From JANNAV01 sp031384695 (GTDB taxonomy: Bacteria > Pseudomonadota > Alphaproteobacteria > Rhodobacterales > Rhodobacteraceae), in NCBI GenBank assembly GCA_031384695.1, contig JANNAV010000332.1, forward strand, positions 1 through 5,754: 5,754 nucleotides of DNA. Reading direction: 5' to 3'. Of the stretch, positions 1 through 5,752 are shown piece after piece. The notes beneath the pieces were generated by a model. It did no database searches. It saw nothing but the letters and a program-made list of their open reading frames with translations, and had not been told where the DNA came from. Position 1 is the stretch's first letter, and every line of letters begins with the position of its first letter. The translations under genes and the position numbers were made by a program.

Positions 1-635
1 TGGTCCGGCGTTTTCATCAACGCGCCCTTGGGCGGGTTCGCCGCCGACAGCACCAACCCGCCATGCAGCGCCAGCGCCAGCGCGTTGGTGAAAAAGAAAC
101 TCACCGCCAGCATATGCACCGGATTGTAGTGAAAGTTACCGTAGGCATAGCCGGTGTTGGAAACCCAATCGAGGTGGCTGAAGATGCCGTAGGGAAACGC
201 ATGCCCCCAGGCCCCCATCAGCACCGGCCGGATCACCACCAGCGTCACATAGGCGAATATCGCCACCCCAAAAGCCACCGGCACATGCAGCCCGATGCCC
301 AGCTTGCGGCATATCTCAACCTCGCGCAGGGCCCAGCTGATGAAGGCGCCGATGGCACAGATGGTGATGATCTGCCACAAACCGCCCTGCAACAGGGGTG
401 CGGGCGCCAGCCCCATCTCGATGGCCGGCGGATCTATCGAGATCAGCCAGGGGTTCCACGTCGGCCCCATCGCCGCGCCGTAAAAGATCAGCAACGTGCC
501 AAGGGCCGCAAAAAAGAACGTCGTGACCCCAAAAAAGCCGACGTAGAACGGCCCGACCCAGAAGTCGAACAGGTTCCCGCCCACCAGAGTGCCGCCAGGC
601 ACCCGATATTTTCTCTCGAAGCTGAGCAGTGCCAT
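1..635 (-). CDS. pufL: Reaction centre L subunit PufL (partial, N-terminal 211 residues)
   Basis: PufL is one of the two core subunits of the type II photosynthetic reaction centre, binding bacteriochlorophylls, bacteriopheophytin, quinone and, with PufM, the non-haem iron. The frame stays open to the window edge, covering about three quarters of a protein of roughly 280 residues. It begins MALLSFERKYRVPGGTLVGG. Counting without the initiator Met, expected residues are in place: Glu104 (REVEICRKL), His153 (HLDW), His168 (GNFH), His173 (NPVH, special-pair ligand) and His190 (LALALHGG, iron ligand). Four of five membrane helices are present; the fifth, with the iron ligand His230, is cut off. 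The ATG at 635 has GGAG (647-644) eight bases upstream. pufM would be expected beyond position 1. Confidence 0.97.
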   Translation of the reverse strand, partial: MALLSFERKYRVPGGTLVGGNLFDFWVGPFYVGFFGVTTFFFAALGTLLIFYGAAMGPTWNPWLISIDPPAIEMGLAPAPLLQGGLWQIITICAIGAFISWALREVEICRKLGIGLHVPVAFGVAIFAYVTLVVIRPVLMGAWGHAFPYGIFSHLDWVSNTGYAYGNFHYNPVHMLAVSFFFTNALALALHGGLVLSAANPPKGALMKTPD

Positions 636-662
636 GCTTCCCTCTCCGCGTTGCCAAGCCCC

Positions 663-689
663 CCTTCGCGCTGCGCATCAGACGCAAGG
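663..689 (-). ncRNA. Possible second pufA-pufL hairpin
   Basis: CCTTCGCG (663-670) and CGCAAGG (683-689) form a seven-pair stem with one bulged base and a 12-base loop. It lies between the main intercistronic hairpin and pufL. It is weaker, and it is reported because more than one hairpin in this spacer would be in keeping with Rhodobacter puf operons. Confidence 0.35.
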
Positions 690-720
690 CGTGGGAAATC
701 CTGTGATGAATGTCAGTAGG

Positions 721-747
721 TTACGGGCGGCTTGGGGCCGCCCGCAA
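721..747 (-). ncRNA. pufA-pufL intercistronic RNA hairpin
   Basis: In the minus-strand RNA, TTGCGGGCGGC (747-737) pairs with GCCGCCCGTAA (731-721) over 11 positions around a five-base loop. One pair is G-U in this RNA but would be A-C on the opposite strand, which supports function in the puf message. There is no following U-run. In Rhodobacter capsulatus, hairpins at this place protect pufBA from 3' exonucleases, giving more LH1 than reaction-centre message. The same role is inferred here from position. Confidence 0.8.
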
Positions 748-762
748 CGGAAGCAGTCCCAG

Positions 763-939
763 CTATTCGGCAGGTACAGCGCGCTGATACTTGGCAGCGG
801 CGATATCAAACCAGTTGTAGCTGGGGTTGCTGAGCAGCACGAGATGGATCATCGCTGCCAGCTGGAAGAGGAAAACCCCTTGCGCCACGAACACGCGGCG
901 CGGATCGAAGATCAGCCAGATTTTGTAAAACTTGCTCAT
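763..939 (-). CDS. pufA: Light-harvesting 1 alpha polypeptide PufA
   Basis: PufA is the alpha subunit of the LH1 core antenna. The 58-residue product starts MSKFYKIWLIFDPRRVFVAQ, typical of Rhodobacterales LH1 alpha. It has one membrane helix at about residues 15-37 and the bacteriochlorophyll-ligating His32 in AAMIHLV. The C-terminal part carries NPSYNW, whose Trp43 is in the region that hydrogen-bonds the pigment in relatives. Gln26 sits in the membrane helix where the sequences I remember have a hydrophobic residue. The start at 939 is preceded by GGGGGATTGAAG, which offers a fair ribosome site. A strong hairpin follows the stop, as known for pufBA in Rhodobacter, where it slows 3' decay and raises antenna output over reaction-centre output. 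Confidence 0.97.
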   Translation of the reverse strand: MSKFYKIWLIFDPRRVFVAQGVFLFQLAAMIHLVLLSNPSYNWFDIAAAKYQRAVPAE

Positions 940-952
940 TCTTCAATCCCCC

Positions 953-1102
953 TCAAAACCACGGACGCCAGATGTACACTGCCAGATGAGCAACGACGGC
1001 GATGGTGGTGAACAACCAAAGCCCGCTCATGTAGACAGAGTGCAATTCTTGCGCCTGTGAGTCGGTCAGACCTGTGAAACTCAGGTCACTTCTATCAGCC
1101 AT
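953..1102 (-). CDS. pufB: Light-harvesting 1 beta polypeptide PufB
   Basis: PufB is the beta subunit of the core antenna (LH1) ring around the reaction centre. Each subunit binds bacteriochlorophyll a and packs with PufA in the inner membrane. The protein has 49 residues and contains GLTDSQAQELHSVYMSG, followed by one membrane helix and IWRPWF at the end. This is nearly the Rhodobacter sphaeroides LH1 beta sequence as I remember it. His39, in VVAHLAV, is the expected bacteriochlorophyll ligand; His21 is the second conserved histidine. The start at 1102 is set by the strong GGAGG site. pufA follows after only 13 bases, so the pair is expressed together in equal amounts. Confidence 0.97.
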   Translation of the reverse strand: MADRSDLSFTGLTDSQAQELHSVYMSGLWLFTTIAVVAHLAVYIWRPWF

Positions 1103-1106
1103 GCTA

Positions 1107-1112
1107 TCCTCC
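1107..1112 (-). promoter_or_regulatory. Strong ribosome binding site of pufB
   Basis: The minus strand reads CCGGAGGATAGC before ATG, a near-consensus GGAGG at good spacing. This suits a highly translated antenna gene and fixes the pufB start at 1102 rather than an upstream alternative codon that would extend the frame to 1153. Confidence 0.85.
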
Positions 1113-1131
1113 GGATCGTCAGACTGACGCC

Positions 1132-1168
1132 GCATTCCCTGCGGCCGGGTCACGGTTGGGCGGAATGC
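1132..1168 (-). repeat. Inverted repeat before the pufB ribosome site
   Basis: GCATTCC (1132-1138) and GGAATGC (1162-1168) are a perfect 7-base inverted repeat with a 23-base spacer in the pufB leader. A short near-perfect palindrome, GTCAGACTGAC (1118-1128), lies between it and the pufB ribosome site. With the two hairpins upstream, most of the 155-base leader can be drawn as structured RNA. The seven-base repeat alone could be chance. Confidence 0.35.
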
Positions 1169-1179
1169 CCCTCCGACGT

Positions 1180-1203
1180 TTCACCCCCTGACGGGGAGGT
1201 GAA
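1180..1203 (-). repeat. Second hairpin in the pufQ-pufB leader
   Basis: TTCACCCCC (1180-1188) pairs with GGG and GGTGAA (1194-1196 and 1198-1203), leaving one bulged base at 1197 and a loop of about five bases. This makes a 9-pair stem some 80 bases upstream of the pufB start. It could act with the neighbouring larger palindrome in stabilising the pufBA transcript. No U-run follows. Confidence 0.5.
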
Positions 1204-1223
1204 TTCTGCAAAAGCGGCGCCTC

Positions 1224-1259
1224 AGAGCGTGTTGCCTTCGATTGAAGGCAACATGCTCT
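1224..1259 (-). repeat. Long palindrome at the pufQ stop codon
   Basis: Two 16-base arms, AGAGCGTGTTGCCTTC (1224-1239) and GAAGGCAACATGCTCT (1244-1259), are inverted copies with one mismatch around a 4-base loop. The base of the stem includes two bases of the pufQ TAG. In the minus-strand RNA the single mismatch is A opposite C, so 15 pairs remain. No U-run follows, so a simple intrinsic terminator is unlikely. A plausible role is to protect the 5' end of a processed pufBA message or the 3' end of upstream RNA, as known for puf hairpins in Rhodobacter. It could also be a member of a dispersed palindrome family. The pairing is seen; the role is inferred. Confidence 0.75.
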
Positions 1260-1479
1260 AGCCGCGAAAGATCATTGGCGTGATGGCCTCGGCATCATGC
1301 CAGGCCCGCCCCACCGGGCCGGTCTTGGGCAGTTGCAGATGCCGCAACAGCCCGCCCAGCCACGCAATCATCTGCACCGGCAGGGCCAGCACGAAGATCA
1401 GCGCAAAGTAGATCAGGAATTCGGCTTTCGGCACCCGGTGGGCGTGCTGTGGCACGCCGCCTGCGGTCTGATCGCTCAT
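1258..1479 (-). CDS. pufQ: PufQ, bacteriochlorophyll-linked membrane protein
   Basis: PufQ is a small inner-membrane protein at the head of the puf operon. In Rhodobacter capsulatus it is needed for normal bacteriochlorophyll accumulation, apparently by influencing tetrapyrrole flux or pigment delivery; its exact biochemical role is unsettled. This copy has 73 residues, against about 74 in R. capsulatus. A polar N-terminus rich in His and Gln is followed by one hydrophobic segment at about residues 20-45 (FLIYFALIFVLALPVQMIAW) and a short polar tail. The ATG at 1479 overlaps the bchZ stop as ATGA and has a good ribosome site upstream. The TAG stop (1260-1258) falls in the base of a long inverted repeat. 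The call rests on position, length and topology as well as on recall of the family. Confidence 0.9.
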   Translation of the reverse strand: MSDQTAGGVPQHAHRVPKAEFLIYFALIFVLALPVQMIAWLGGLLRHLQLPKTGPVGRAWHDAEAITPMIFRG

Positions 1480-2954
1480 GTCTTCTCTCCTGTGGTTTGC
1501 AGAAACTCGCCACCCGGCAAAGCTTCCACGGTTTCGCGCACCACTCGCTCCGCCCCCGCATCAAGTGCGGCCTTCTCAGCCGCATCGCGCAGGGTGCGCG
1601 CGGCGCTGATCCGGGTGAGGATCGGGTGTTGGTTCACAATTCTGTCCAGTGCCGCCTGCGCATCGACATCCCAGGGGAAATCGCGCCGCAGCGTCGTGGG
1701 GGTAGAGGCGACGCTGTCCATGTCGCTGCCCAAAGGCAGAATGTGGAACAGCGCGTCAAACAGGCTGTTGCACACCTCCTGCAAAAGCCAGACCGCGCCG
1801 CCATAGCCCATCACCGGGCTGCCGGTATGCCTGCGGATCGCAGCGCCGGGAAAGCTTGCCGCGATAAAGCTGGGCGCGGGCCCGAACCCCGCCTTCAACT
1901 CGGCCAGATACATCCGCTCGTTGATCGAGCCCATCACCACCAGTGGCCGGTGCTGTTTCAGCATCGCGCGCACCGCCTCGTTGTTGGTCTTTTGCCCCGG
2001 CACCCGTGCCACCGCAAAAGCACAAGGCAGGCCCAGATCGCTTTCCAGATAGTGCCGGATGCCGCGCGCATAGGTTTCGCTGGCCACAATCGCAAAAGAC
2101 GCCGTGGCAAAAAAATCCTGAGTAACAGAACGCCACAGATCCCAGATCGGTTTCAGCGTCGAATGCTTCTCGCGCTCGATGAACGGCTCGGGGTCCAGCC
2201 CCAGCATCTCGCCCAGCATCCGCAGGAATTTCGTGGTGCTGTCCATGCCGATCGGCGCTTGCAGATAGGGTTTGCCCAGAACTTCCGCCAAACCCCGGCC
2301 AAACTCGCGGTACATTACCACGTTAACATCGGCATTCACCAGCCGCCGCATCTCGGCCACATGCGCGCCCAAAGGCATCACCATGTTGACCTCGGCGCCG
2401 ATGCCTTCCACCAACCGCCGGATCTCGTGCAGATCGGACGCCATGTTGAACACGCCGTACATCGGCCCCAGAATGTTCACCCGTGGCTTTTGCCCGGCGT
2501 CGCGCTTGGTTTCGGGCGGCATCCGCCCCTTGGTCATGCCGAACTCGCTGAAAATCCAGGTCATCGCCCGGTCCGCCGTCTGCCATTGATCCTCATCAAT
2601 CGTGCGCGGCAAAAAGCGCTGGATGTTGGTGCCCATCGGCGTCACACCGCCACCGATCATCTCGGCAATCGAACCCGTCACCACCACCGCAGGCAGCGCC
2701 GGATCCAATGTCTGCCAGGCCCGGCGCATCGCGCCCTCGGTGCCGTCGCGGCCAAGCTCTTCTTCGCCCAGACCCGTCACCACAATCGGCAACTCATGCG
2801 GCGGCAACCCATCAGTATAGTGCAGCACGCTCGTCACCGGCAGATTCTCGCAGCCCACCGGCCCGTCGATCACCACCTGCAATCCCTTGACGGCACAGAA
2901 CGCATAGACCGCGCCCCAATAGCCGCCCGCCCGGTCGTGATCCTGCACTAACAT
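1476..2954 (-). CDS. bchZ: Chlorophyllide a oxidoreductase subunit BchZ
   Basis: BchZ pairs with BchY in the catalytic component of chlorophyllide a oxidoreductase and is related to NifK and BchB. The complex reduces the chlorin to the bacteriochlorin that gives bacteriochlorophyll its near-infrared absorption. The 492-residue length and the start MLVQDHDRAGGYWGAV match the family as I remember it. Cys35, in DGPVGCENLP, aligns with the BchZ ligand of the shared [4Fe-4S] cluster. The main domain occupies roughly residues 12-420. The tail, from about residue 425, with FPWDVDAQAALDRI and a following helix, resembles the small C-terminal domain shared with BchB (PCP_red type). The start has no clear Shine-Dalgarno sequence and follows a strong inverted repeat. 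The second codon is TTA, an uncommon leucine codon in GC-rich DNA. The stop overlaps the pufQ ATG by four bases. Confidence 0.97.
   Translation of the reverse strand: MLVQDHDRAGGYWGAVYAFCAVKGLQVVIDGPVGCENLPVTSVLHYTDGLPPHELPIVVTGLGEEELGRDGTEGAMRRAWQTLDPALPAVVVTGSIAEMIGGGVTPMGTNIQRFLPRTIDEDQWQTADRAMTWIFSEFGMTKGRMPPETKRDAGQKPRVNILGPMYGVFNMASDLHEIRRLVEGIGAEVNMVMPLGAHVAEMRRLVNADVNVVMYREFGRGLAEVLGKPYLQAPIGMDSTTKFLRMLGEMLGLDPEPFIEREKHSTLKPIWDLWRSVTQDFFATASFAIVASETYARGIRHYLESDLGLPCAFAVARVPGQKTNNEAVRAMLKQHRPLVVMGSINERMYLAELKAGFGPAPSFIAASFPGAAIRRHTGSPVMGYGGAVWLLQEVCNSLFDALFHILPLGSDMDSVASTPTTLRRDFPWDVDAQAALDRIVNQHPILTRISAARTLRDAAEKAALDAGAERVVRETVEALPGGEFLQTTGEKT
1485..1489 (-). promoter_or_regulatory. 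Ribosome binding site of pufQ
   Basis: The minus strand reads AGGAGAGAAGAC directly before ATG. This gives an AGGAG core inside the 3' end of bchZ at suitable spacing. pufQ can therefore start independently of bchZ translation despite the ATGA overlap, which fits a separately transcribed puf message. Confidence 0.65.
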
Positions 2955-2955
2955 G

Positions 2956-2992
2956 GCGCACCATCAGCGGCATTTGCCGCCCCTTGGTGCGC
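2956..2992 (-). promoter_or_regulatory. Two-tier inverted repeat immediately before the bchZ start codon
   Basis: In the minus-strand RNA an outer stem, GCGCACCA with TGGTGCGC (8 pairs, 2992-2985 with 2963-2956), encloses an inner stem, GCGGC with GCCGC (2980-2976 with 2971-2967), around an AAAT loop. The stem ends one base before the bchZ ATG at 2954. No good Shine-Dalgarno sequence lies at normal spacing. The only purine run, AAGGG, sits in the internal loop between the two stems on the upstream side. If formed, the structure would limit ribosome access to bchZ, or the inner stem alone could bring AAGGG closer to the ATG. The base pairing is seen; any regulatory role is inferred. It is unlikely to be a terminator, since no U-run follows and bchZ starts at once. 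Confidence 0.55.
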
Positions 2993-3039
2993 AAATCGCG
3001 TAAGGACGGATAGACTACGGGAAAAATACGGATAAACCA

Positions 3040-4611
3040 CTAGATCATCTCCTCGGCTTTGGCCGCTCTCAAAGCCTTGTCGAGCTTCTTCTGATGCGCC
3101 GCCCGGAAGTCCGGCCGCAGGTTCGGAGACCCCTCCCAGATACCCGCCGTATCGGTCTTTCCCACGCCCTCAAAGAAGGCTTTCATGTCATTCATCCGGT
3201 CCCGTCCGGCGATGGCGGCATTCACCACCTGCCCCAGCGAACCCGCCCCCGCGGGCCCCATCAAAGGCCGCGCCGAGATCAGATTAGTGAAGTAAAGCGA
3301 AGGGATAGCCATTTCCTTGGCCTTTTGAACCAAGGGCGTGGTGCCGATGGCAAGGTCGGGGCGGATGGCCTCCATCGCCGAAAGATCATCCTCAAGACTG
3401 GCGCGGAATTTCACCTTGACGCCGCGCGCTTCCAGCCAGTCCCGGTCAGGCTCGCTCCACACCGTGCGTGCGCAAGCGGTGCCGACATAAGGCACCTCCG
3501 CCCCACTCTCAATCAGCAGCCGCGCCACCAGCAATTCGGACCCCTCATAGCCCGAAAGGGTGATAACCCCTTTGATCGGCGCGTTTTTCAGCGCCTCCAG
3601 TATCGCCGGGCCAAAGGCATTCTGCGCCGCATTCACCATATGTGGCTTCACGTTGTACGCGTCACCAATCGCGGCAAGCCACGCCATCGTGCCATCCAGC
3701 CCAACCGGAGCCGAGCCCACAACCTTGCGCCCCGCCAGTTGAAACTCCCGCACCGCAGCCGTGTAAAACGGATGAATCGCCGCCACCACATCGCAGTCCA
3801 AAGCCGCATACAACTCGCGCCATTCGCGGCACGGCACCACCGGCCCCGCAGCCAACCCCAAGGGTGCCAGCATCGCCCCGATCATCATCGGATCGGCGGG
3901 AAACATCTCGCCCAACAAGGCCACGGTGGGCCGGTCATGCTTGCCGCCCGCCGGTGCCGCCACCGGCCCCGCCTCGATCTCGGCCCGCGCATATTTCAGC
4001 ATTGCCCCCGCCAGCACGTCTTTCGCCTCGGCATGGGTGGGAATTCCGAACCCCGGCACATCAATACCGACGATGCGTACCCCGTTGATTTCGCTGGGCA
4101 ACAGCTTCAGCGGCACCCCGGACGCCGTGGGCACGCACAGGTTCGTCACCACAATCGCGTCATAGCGCGCGGGGTCGGCCATTTCGTGGACCGCGTCGCG
4201 GATGTCCTCGAACAACTTGCCGGTAACCAAAGATTCAGAATTGAAGGGTACATATCCCACAGACCGCCGCGCGCCGTAAAAATGCGACACAAAGGTCAGC
4301 CCGTAAACGCAGCACGCCGAACCCGAAAGCAACGTCGCCACCCGCCGCATCCGCAGGCCAACCCGCAAAGACCCGAACGCCGGGCACATCGATTGCGGCT
4401 TGTCATGCGGACCGCGCGGATAATCGGCGGCAAACTGATCCAGCAGTTCGGATTTTCCCGCACTGCGCGCCGCCGCTTCCATCGTGGCGGCCCCGGCATG
4501 ACAGCCCATCCCGTCAACCGGGGCGGCGCTGGTCGCAGCCTCCTGCTGATCAAAGGCCACATCCGCAAGCGGCGCAGCATGGGCGTTGTCATAGCCGGTC
4601 TCAGTGCTCAT
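3040..4611 (-). CDS. bchY: Chlorophyllide a oxidoreductase subunit BchY
   Basis: BchY is one half of the catalytic BchY-BchZ component of chlorophyllide a oxidoreductase, related to NifD and BchN. It helps bind the substrate and the electron-accepting [4Fe-4S] cluster. The 523-residue frame contains SMCPAFG (Cys76), GSACCVYGLTF (Cys100 and Cys101) and TNLCVPTASG (Cys159). From memory, the Rhodobacter capsulatus cluster ligands are BchY Cys62, Cys87 and Cys145 plus BchZ Cys35. The spacings 25 and 58 are matched exactly by Cys76, Cys101 and Cys159 here. The offset implies about 14 extra residues at the N-terminus, a low-complexity Ala-rich stretch before MGCHAG (residues 35-40). An internal start at Met35 is possible but less likely, since the ATG at 4611 makes an ATGA overlap with the preceding small frame. 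The ribosome site before it is poor, which favours coupling. The stop is TAG. Confidence 0.96.
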   Translation of the reverse strand: MSTETGYDNAHAAPLADVAFDQQEAATSAAPVDGMGCHAGAATMEAAARSAGKSELLDQFAADYPRGPHDKPQSMCPAFGSLRVGLRMRRVATLLSGSACCVYGLTFVSHFYGARRSVGYVPFNSESLVTGKLFEDIRDAVHEMADPARYDAIVVTNLCVPTASGVPLKLLPSEINGVRIVGIDVPGFGIPTHAEAKDVLAGAMLKYARAEIEAGPVAAPAGGKHDRPTVALLGEMFPADPMMIGAMLAPLGLAAGPVVPCREWRELYAALDCDVVAAIHPFYTAAVREFQLAGRKVVGSAPVGLDGTMAWLAAIGDAYNVKPHMVNAAQNAFGPAILEALKNAPIKGVITLSGYEGSELLVARLLIESGAEVPYVGTACARTVWSEPDRDWLEARGVKVKFRASLEDDLSAMEAIRPDLAIGTTPLVQKAKEMAIPSLYFTNLISARPLMGPAGAGSLGQVVNAAIAGRDRMNDMKAFFEGVGKTDTAGIWEGSPNLRPDFRAAHQKKLDKALRAAKAEEMI

Positions 4612-4700
4612 TTCGCAGCCACCGCTTGTTTGGGGGCGGGTTGCGGGGCCACGCGGGCAAGGGCCGCGTCAAAGGCCGCGAGGGTTTCCAGATCAAACAT
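4608..4700 (-). CDS. Possible 30-residue leader peptide linking bchX and bchY
   Basis: I do not recognise this product. An ATG at 4700 overlaps the bchX stop by eight bases. The frame runs 30 codons, beginning MFDLETLAAF and ending in an Ala/Pro/Lys-rich tail, and its TGA overlaps the bchY ATG in the arrangement ATGA. An in-frame ATG at 4706 would add two residues. About two thirds of third codon positions are G or C. The ribosome site before it is weak (AAGTGG). The predicted peptide has an amphipathic start (Phe, Leu and Ala alternating with acidic residues) and no membrane segment. It lies in a different frame from bchX and bchY, which share one. The likeliest role, if any, is to carry ribosomes from bchX into bchY. 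It could equally be a chance open frame in a short spacer. Confidence 0.4.
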   Translation of the reverse strand: MFDLETLAAFDAALARVAPQPAPKQAVAAK

Positions 4701-5697
4701 GGTCATACACCACTTCAAGGGATTTCTTCAGCACGGCATTCTTGCCGCGCATGTCGGCATCGGTCGCAGGCGTCAGCACGAAATCGGCACCGGTCACTTC
4801 CGCCGAAAACAGGCCCAGCAAACCGTCCTGCGTCACCGGCGCGGGCCGCACCGGCGGGGCAATCGCCACCGCCTCGGCAAGGGCCGCGAACATCGGGCCC
4901 CACTGCGATTCGTAGCTGCCAACTATCTGATAATTAGCGGATTTCCGGCGCAGATCATCGTCTTGCGGGATCGCCGCCAGCACCGGAATCTTCACCGCTG
5001 CCGCAAAAGCCGCCGCCTCGCCGGTGCCGTCATCCTTGTTGATCACCAGCCCCGCGATGCCGACATTGCCGCCCAGCTTGCGGAAATATTCCACCGCCGA
5101 GCAGACGTTATTGGCCACATACAGGCTTTGCAGATCGTTCGAGGCGACCAGAATGACCTTCTGCGCCATGTCGCGCGCAATCGGCAAACCAAACCCACCG
5201 CAAACCACGTCGCCTAGGAAGTCCAACAGCACATAGTCGAAATCCCAATCATGGAACCCCAGCTTTTCCAGCAACTCAAAGCCGTGAATAATCCCGCGCC
5301 CGCCGCAACCACGGCCAACTTCCGGCCCGCCAAGTTCCATCGCGAACACGCCGCCGCGCTTGAAACACACGTCGCCGATCTTCACTTCCTCGCCCGCCAA
5401 TTTCTTGCGGGTCGAGGTTTCAATGATCGTGGGGCAGGCCTTGCCACCAAACAAAAGGCTGGTCGTATCGGATTTCGGGTCACAGCCAATCAGCAAAACC
5501 CGCTTGCCCATTTCGGCCATCATATGGCTAAGATTGGCGAGAGTAAAAGATTTCCCAATGCCACCTTTGCCATAGATTGCAATGATTTGCGTCTTTTTCG
5601 TAGGCTCCCCCTGCGGGATTTCCAACGTATGTTCCTCATGCGCCTCGTCGCGCAGCCGCTGATCAAAATCTTTCAGGTTCGGGATATCAAGCGTCAT
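4693..5697 (-). CDS. bchX: Chlorophyllide a oxidoreductase iron protein BchX
   Basis: BchX is the ATP-dependent electron donor of chlorophyllide a oxidoreductase. It is a NifH-like homodimer that passes electrons to BchY-BchZ for reduction of the C7=C8 bond of ring B. The protein has 334 residues from the ATG at 5697, the usual length. Visible motifs are the P-loop YGKGGIGKS at residues 42-50, the switch-like GCDPKSDTTS at 71-80, and two cysteines in NifH-type contexts, GRGCGGRG (Cys131) and DVVCGGFG (Cys166). By homology these bridge one [4Fe-4S] cluster between the two monomers. An in-frame TTG at 5718 would add seven residues. I chose the ATG because GGAAGG (5712-5707) lies nine bases before it and family members begin at about this point. 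The start overlaps the end of bchC and the stop overlaps a small open frame leading to bchY. Confidence 0.97.
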   Translation of the reverse strand: MTLDIPNLKDFDQRLRDEAHEEHTLEIPQGEPTKKTQIIAIYGKGGIGKSFTLANLSHMMAEMGKRVLLIGCDPKSDTTSLLFGGKACPTIIETSTRKKLAGEEVKIGDVCFKRGGVFAMELGGPEVGRGCGGRGIIHGFELLEKLGFHDWDFDYVLLDFLGDVVCGGFGLPIARDMAQKVILVASNDLQSLYVANNVCSAVEYFRKLGGNVGIAGLVINKDDGTGEAAAFAAAVKIPVLAAIPQDDDLRRKSANYQIVGSYESQWGPMFAALAEAVAIAPPVRPAPVTQDGLLGLFSAEVTGADFVLTPATDADMRGKNAVLKKSLEVVYDHV

Positions 5698-5752
5698 GGC
5701 GCGTGGCCTTCCAGTCAAGGATCATCTTCAGACAATCAGGGTTCGTAAATGC
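5687..5752 (-). CDS. bchC: BchC C-terminus (partial; 5' part outside window)
   Basis: Only the last 21 codons are present. The readable residues are AFTNPDCLKMILDWKATRHD, then Ala and a TGA stop at 5689-5687. BchC is the dehydrogenase that oxidises the 3-(1-hydroxyethyl) side chain of the bacteriochlorophyllide intermediate to the 3-acetyl group of bacteriochlorophyll a. The call rests on the tail resembling BchC ends as I remember them (a CLKM-LDW pattern) and on bchC being the gene normally found upstream of bchX in purple bacteria. The stop lies 11 bases inside bchX, so the two genes overlap and are probably translationally coupled. No catalytic residues lie in this fragment, so the name depends mainly on context. 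Confidence 0.75.
   Translation of the reverse strand, partial: AFTNPDCLKMILDWKATRHDA

Noticed and set aside
63..719. A 218-codon plus-strand frame opposite pufL
   Set aside because: pufL is unmistakable on the other strand, and this frame shows only His/Arg/Gln-rich shadow composition.
1230..1253. TGT...ACA dyad resembling a PpsR/CrtJ repressor site
   Set aside because: The PpsR motif is TGT-N12-ACA. Here the spacing is 18 bases and the match is simply part of the long palindrome.
1224..1259. Intrinsic terminator after pufQ
   Set aside because: The stem is strong but no U-run follows on the minus strand, and pufB lies downstream in the same operon.
1480..1800. puf promoter inside the 3' end of bchZ
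   Set aside because: Such a promoter is expected from Rhodobacter, but I could not find a convincing -35/-10 pair. A TTGACG near 1757 has no suitable -10 partner.
1449..2951. A 500-codon plus-strand frame opposite bchZ
   Set aside because: It mirrors bchZ almost end to end and has the same Arg/His-rich low-information composition, so it is a shadow of the coding strand.
2812..2994. Minus-strand frame continuing the bchY frame past its stop into bchZ
   Set aside because: It overlaps the well-supported bchZ start in another frame, its sequence is Arg/Gly-rich without recognisable features, and BchY is already full length at its TAG.
3094..5217. A 707-codon open frame on the plus strand opposite bchX and bchY
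   Set aside because: It is antisense to two well-supported genes, its product is rich in Arg, His and Pro with no domain I recognise, and strong GC bias at third positions of the real genes readily keeps such a frame open.
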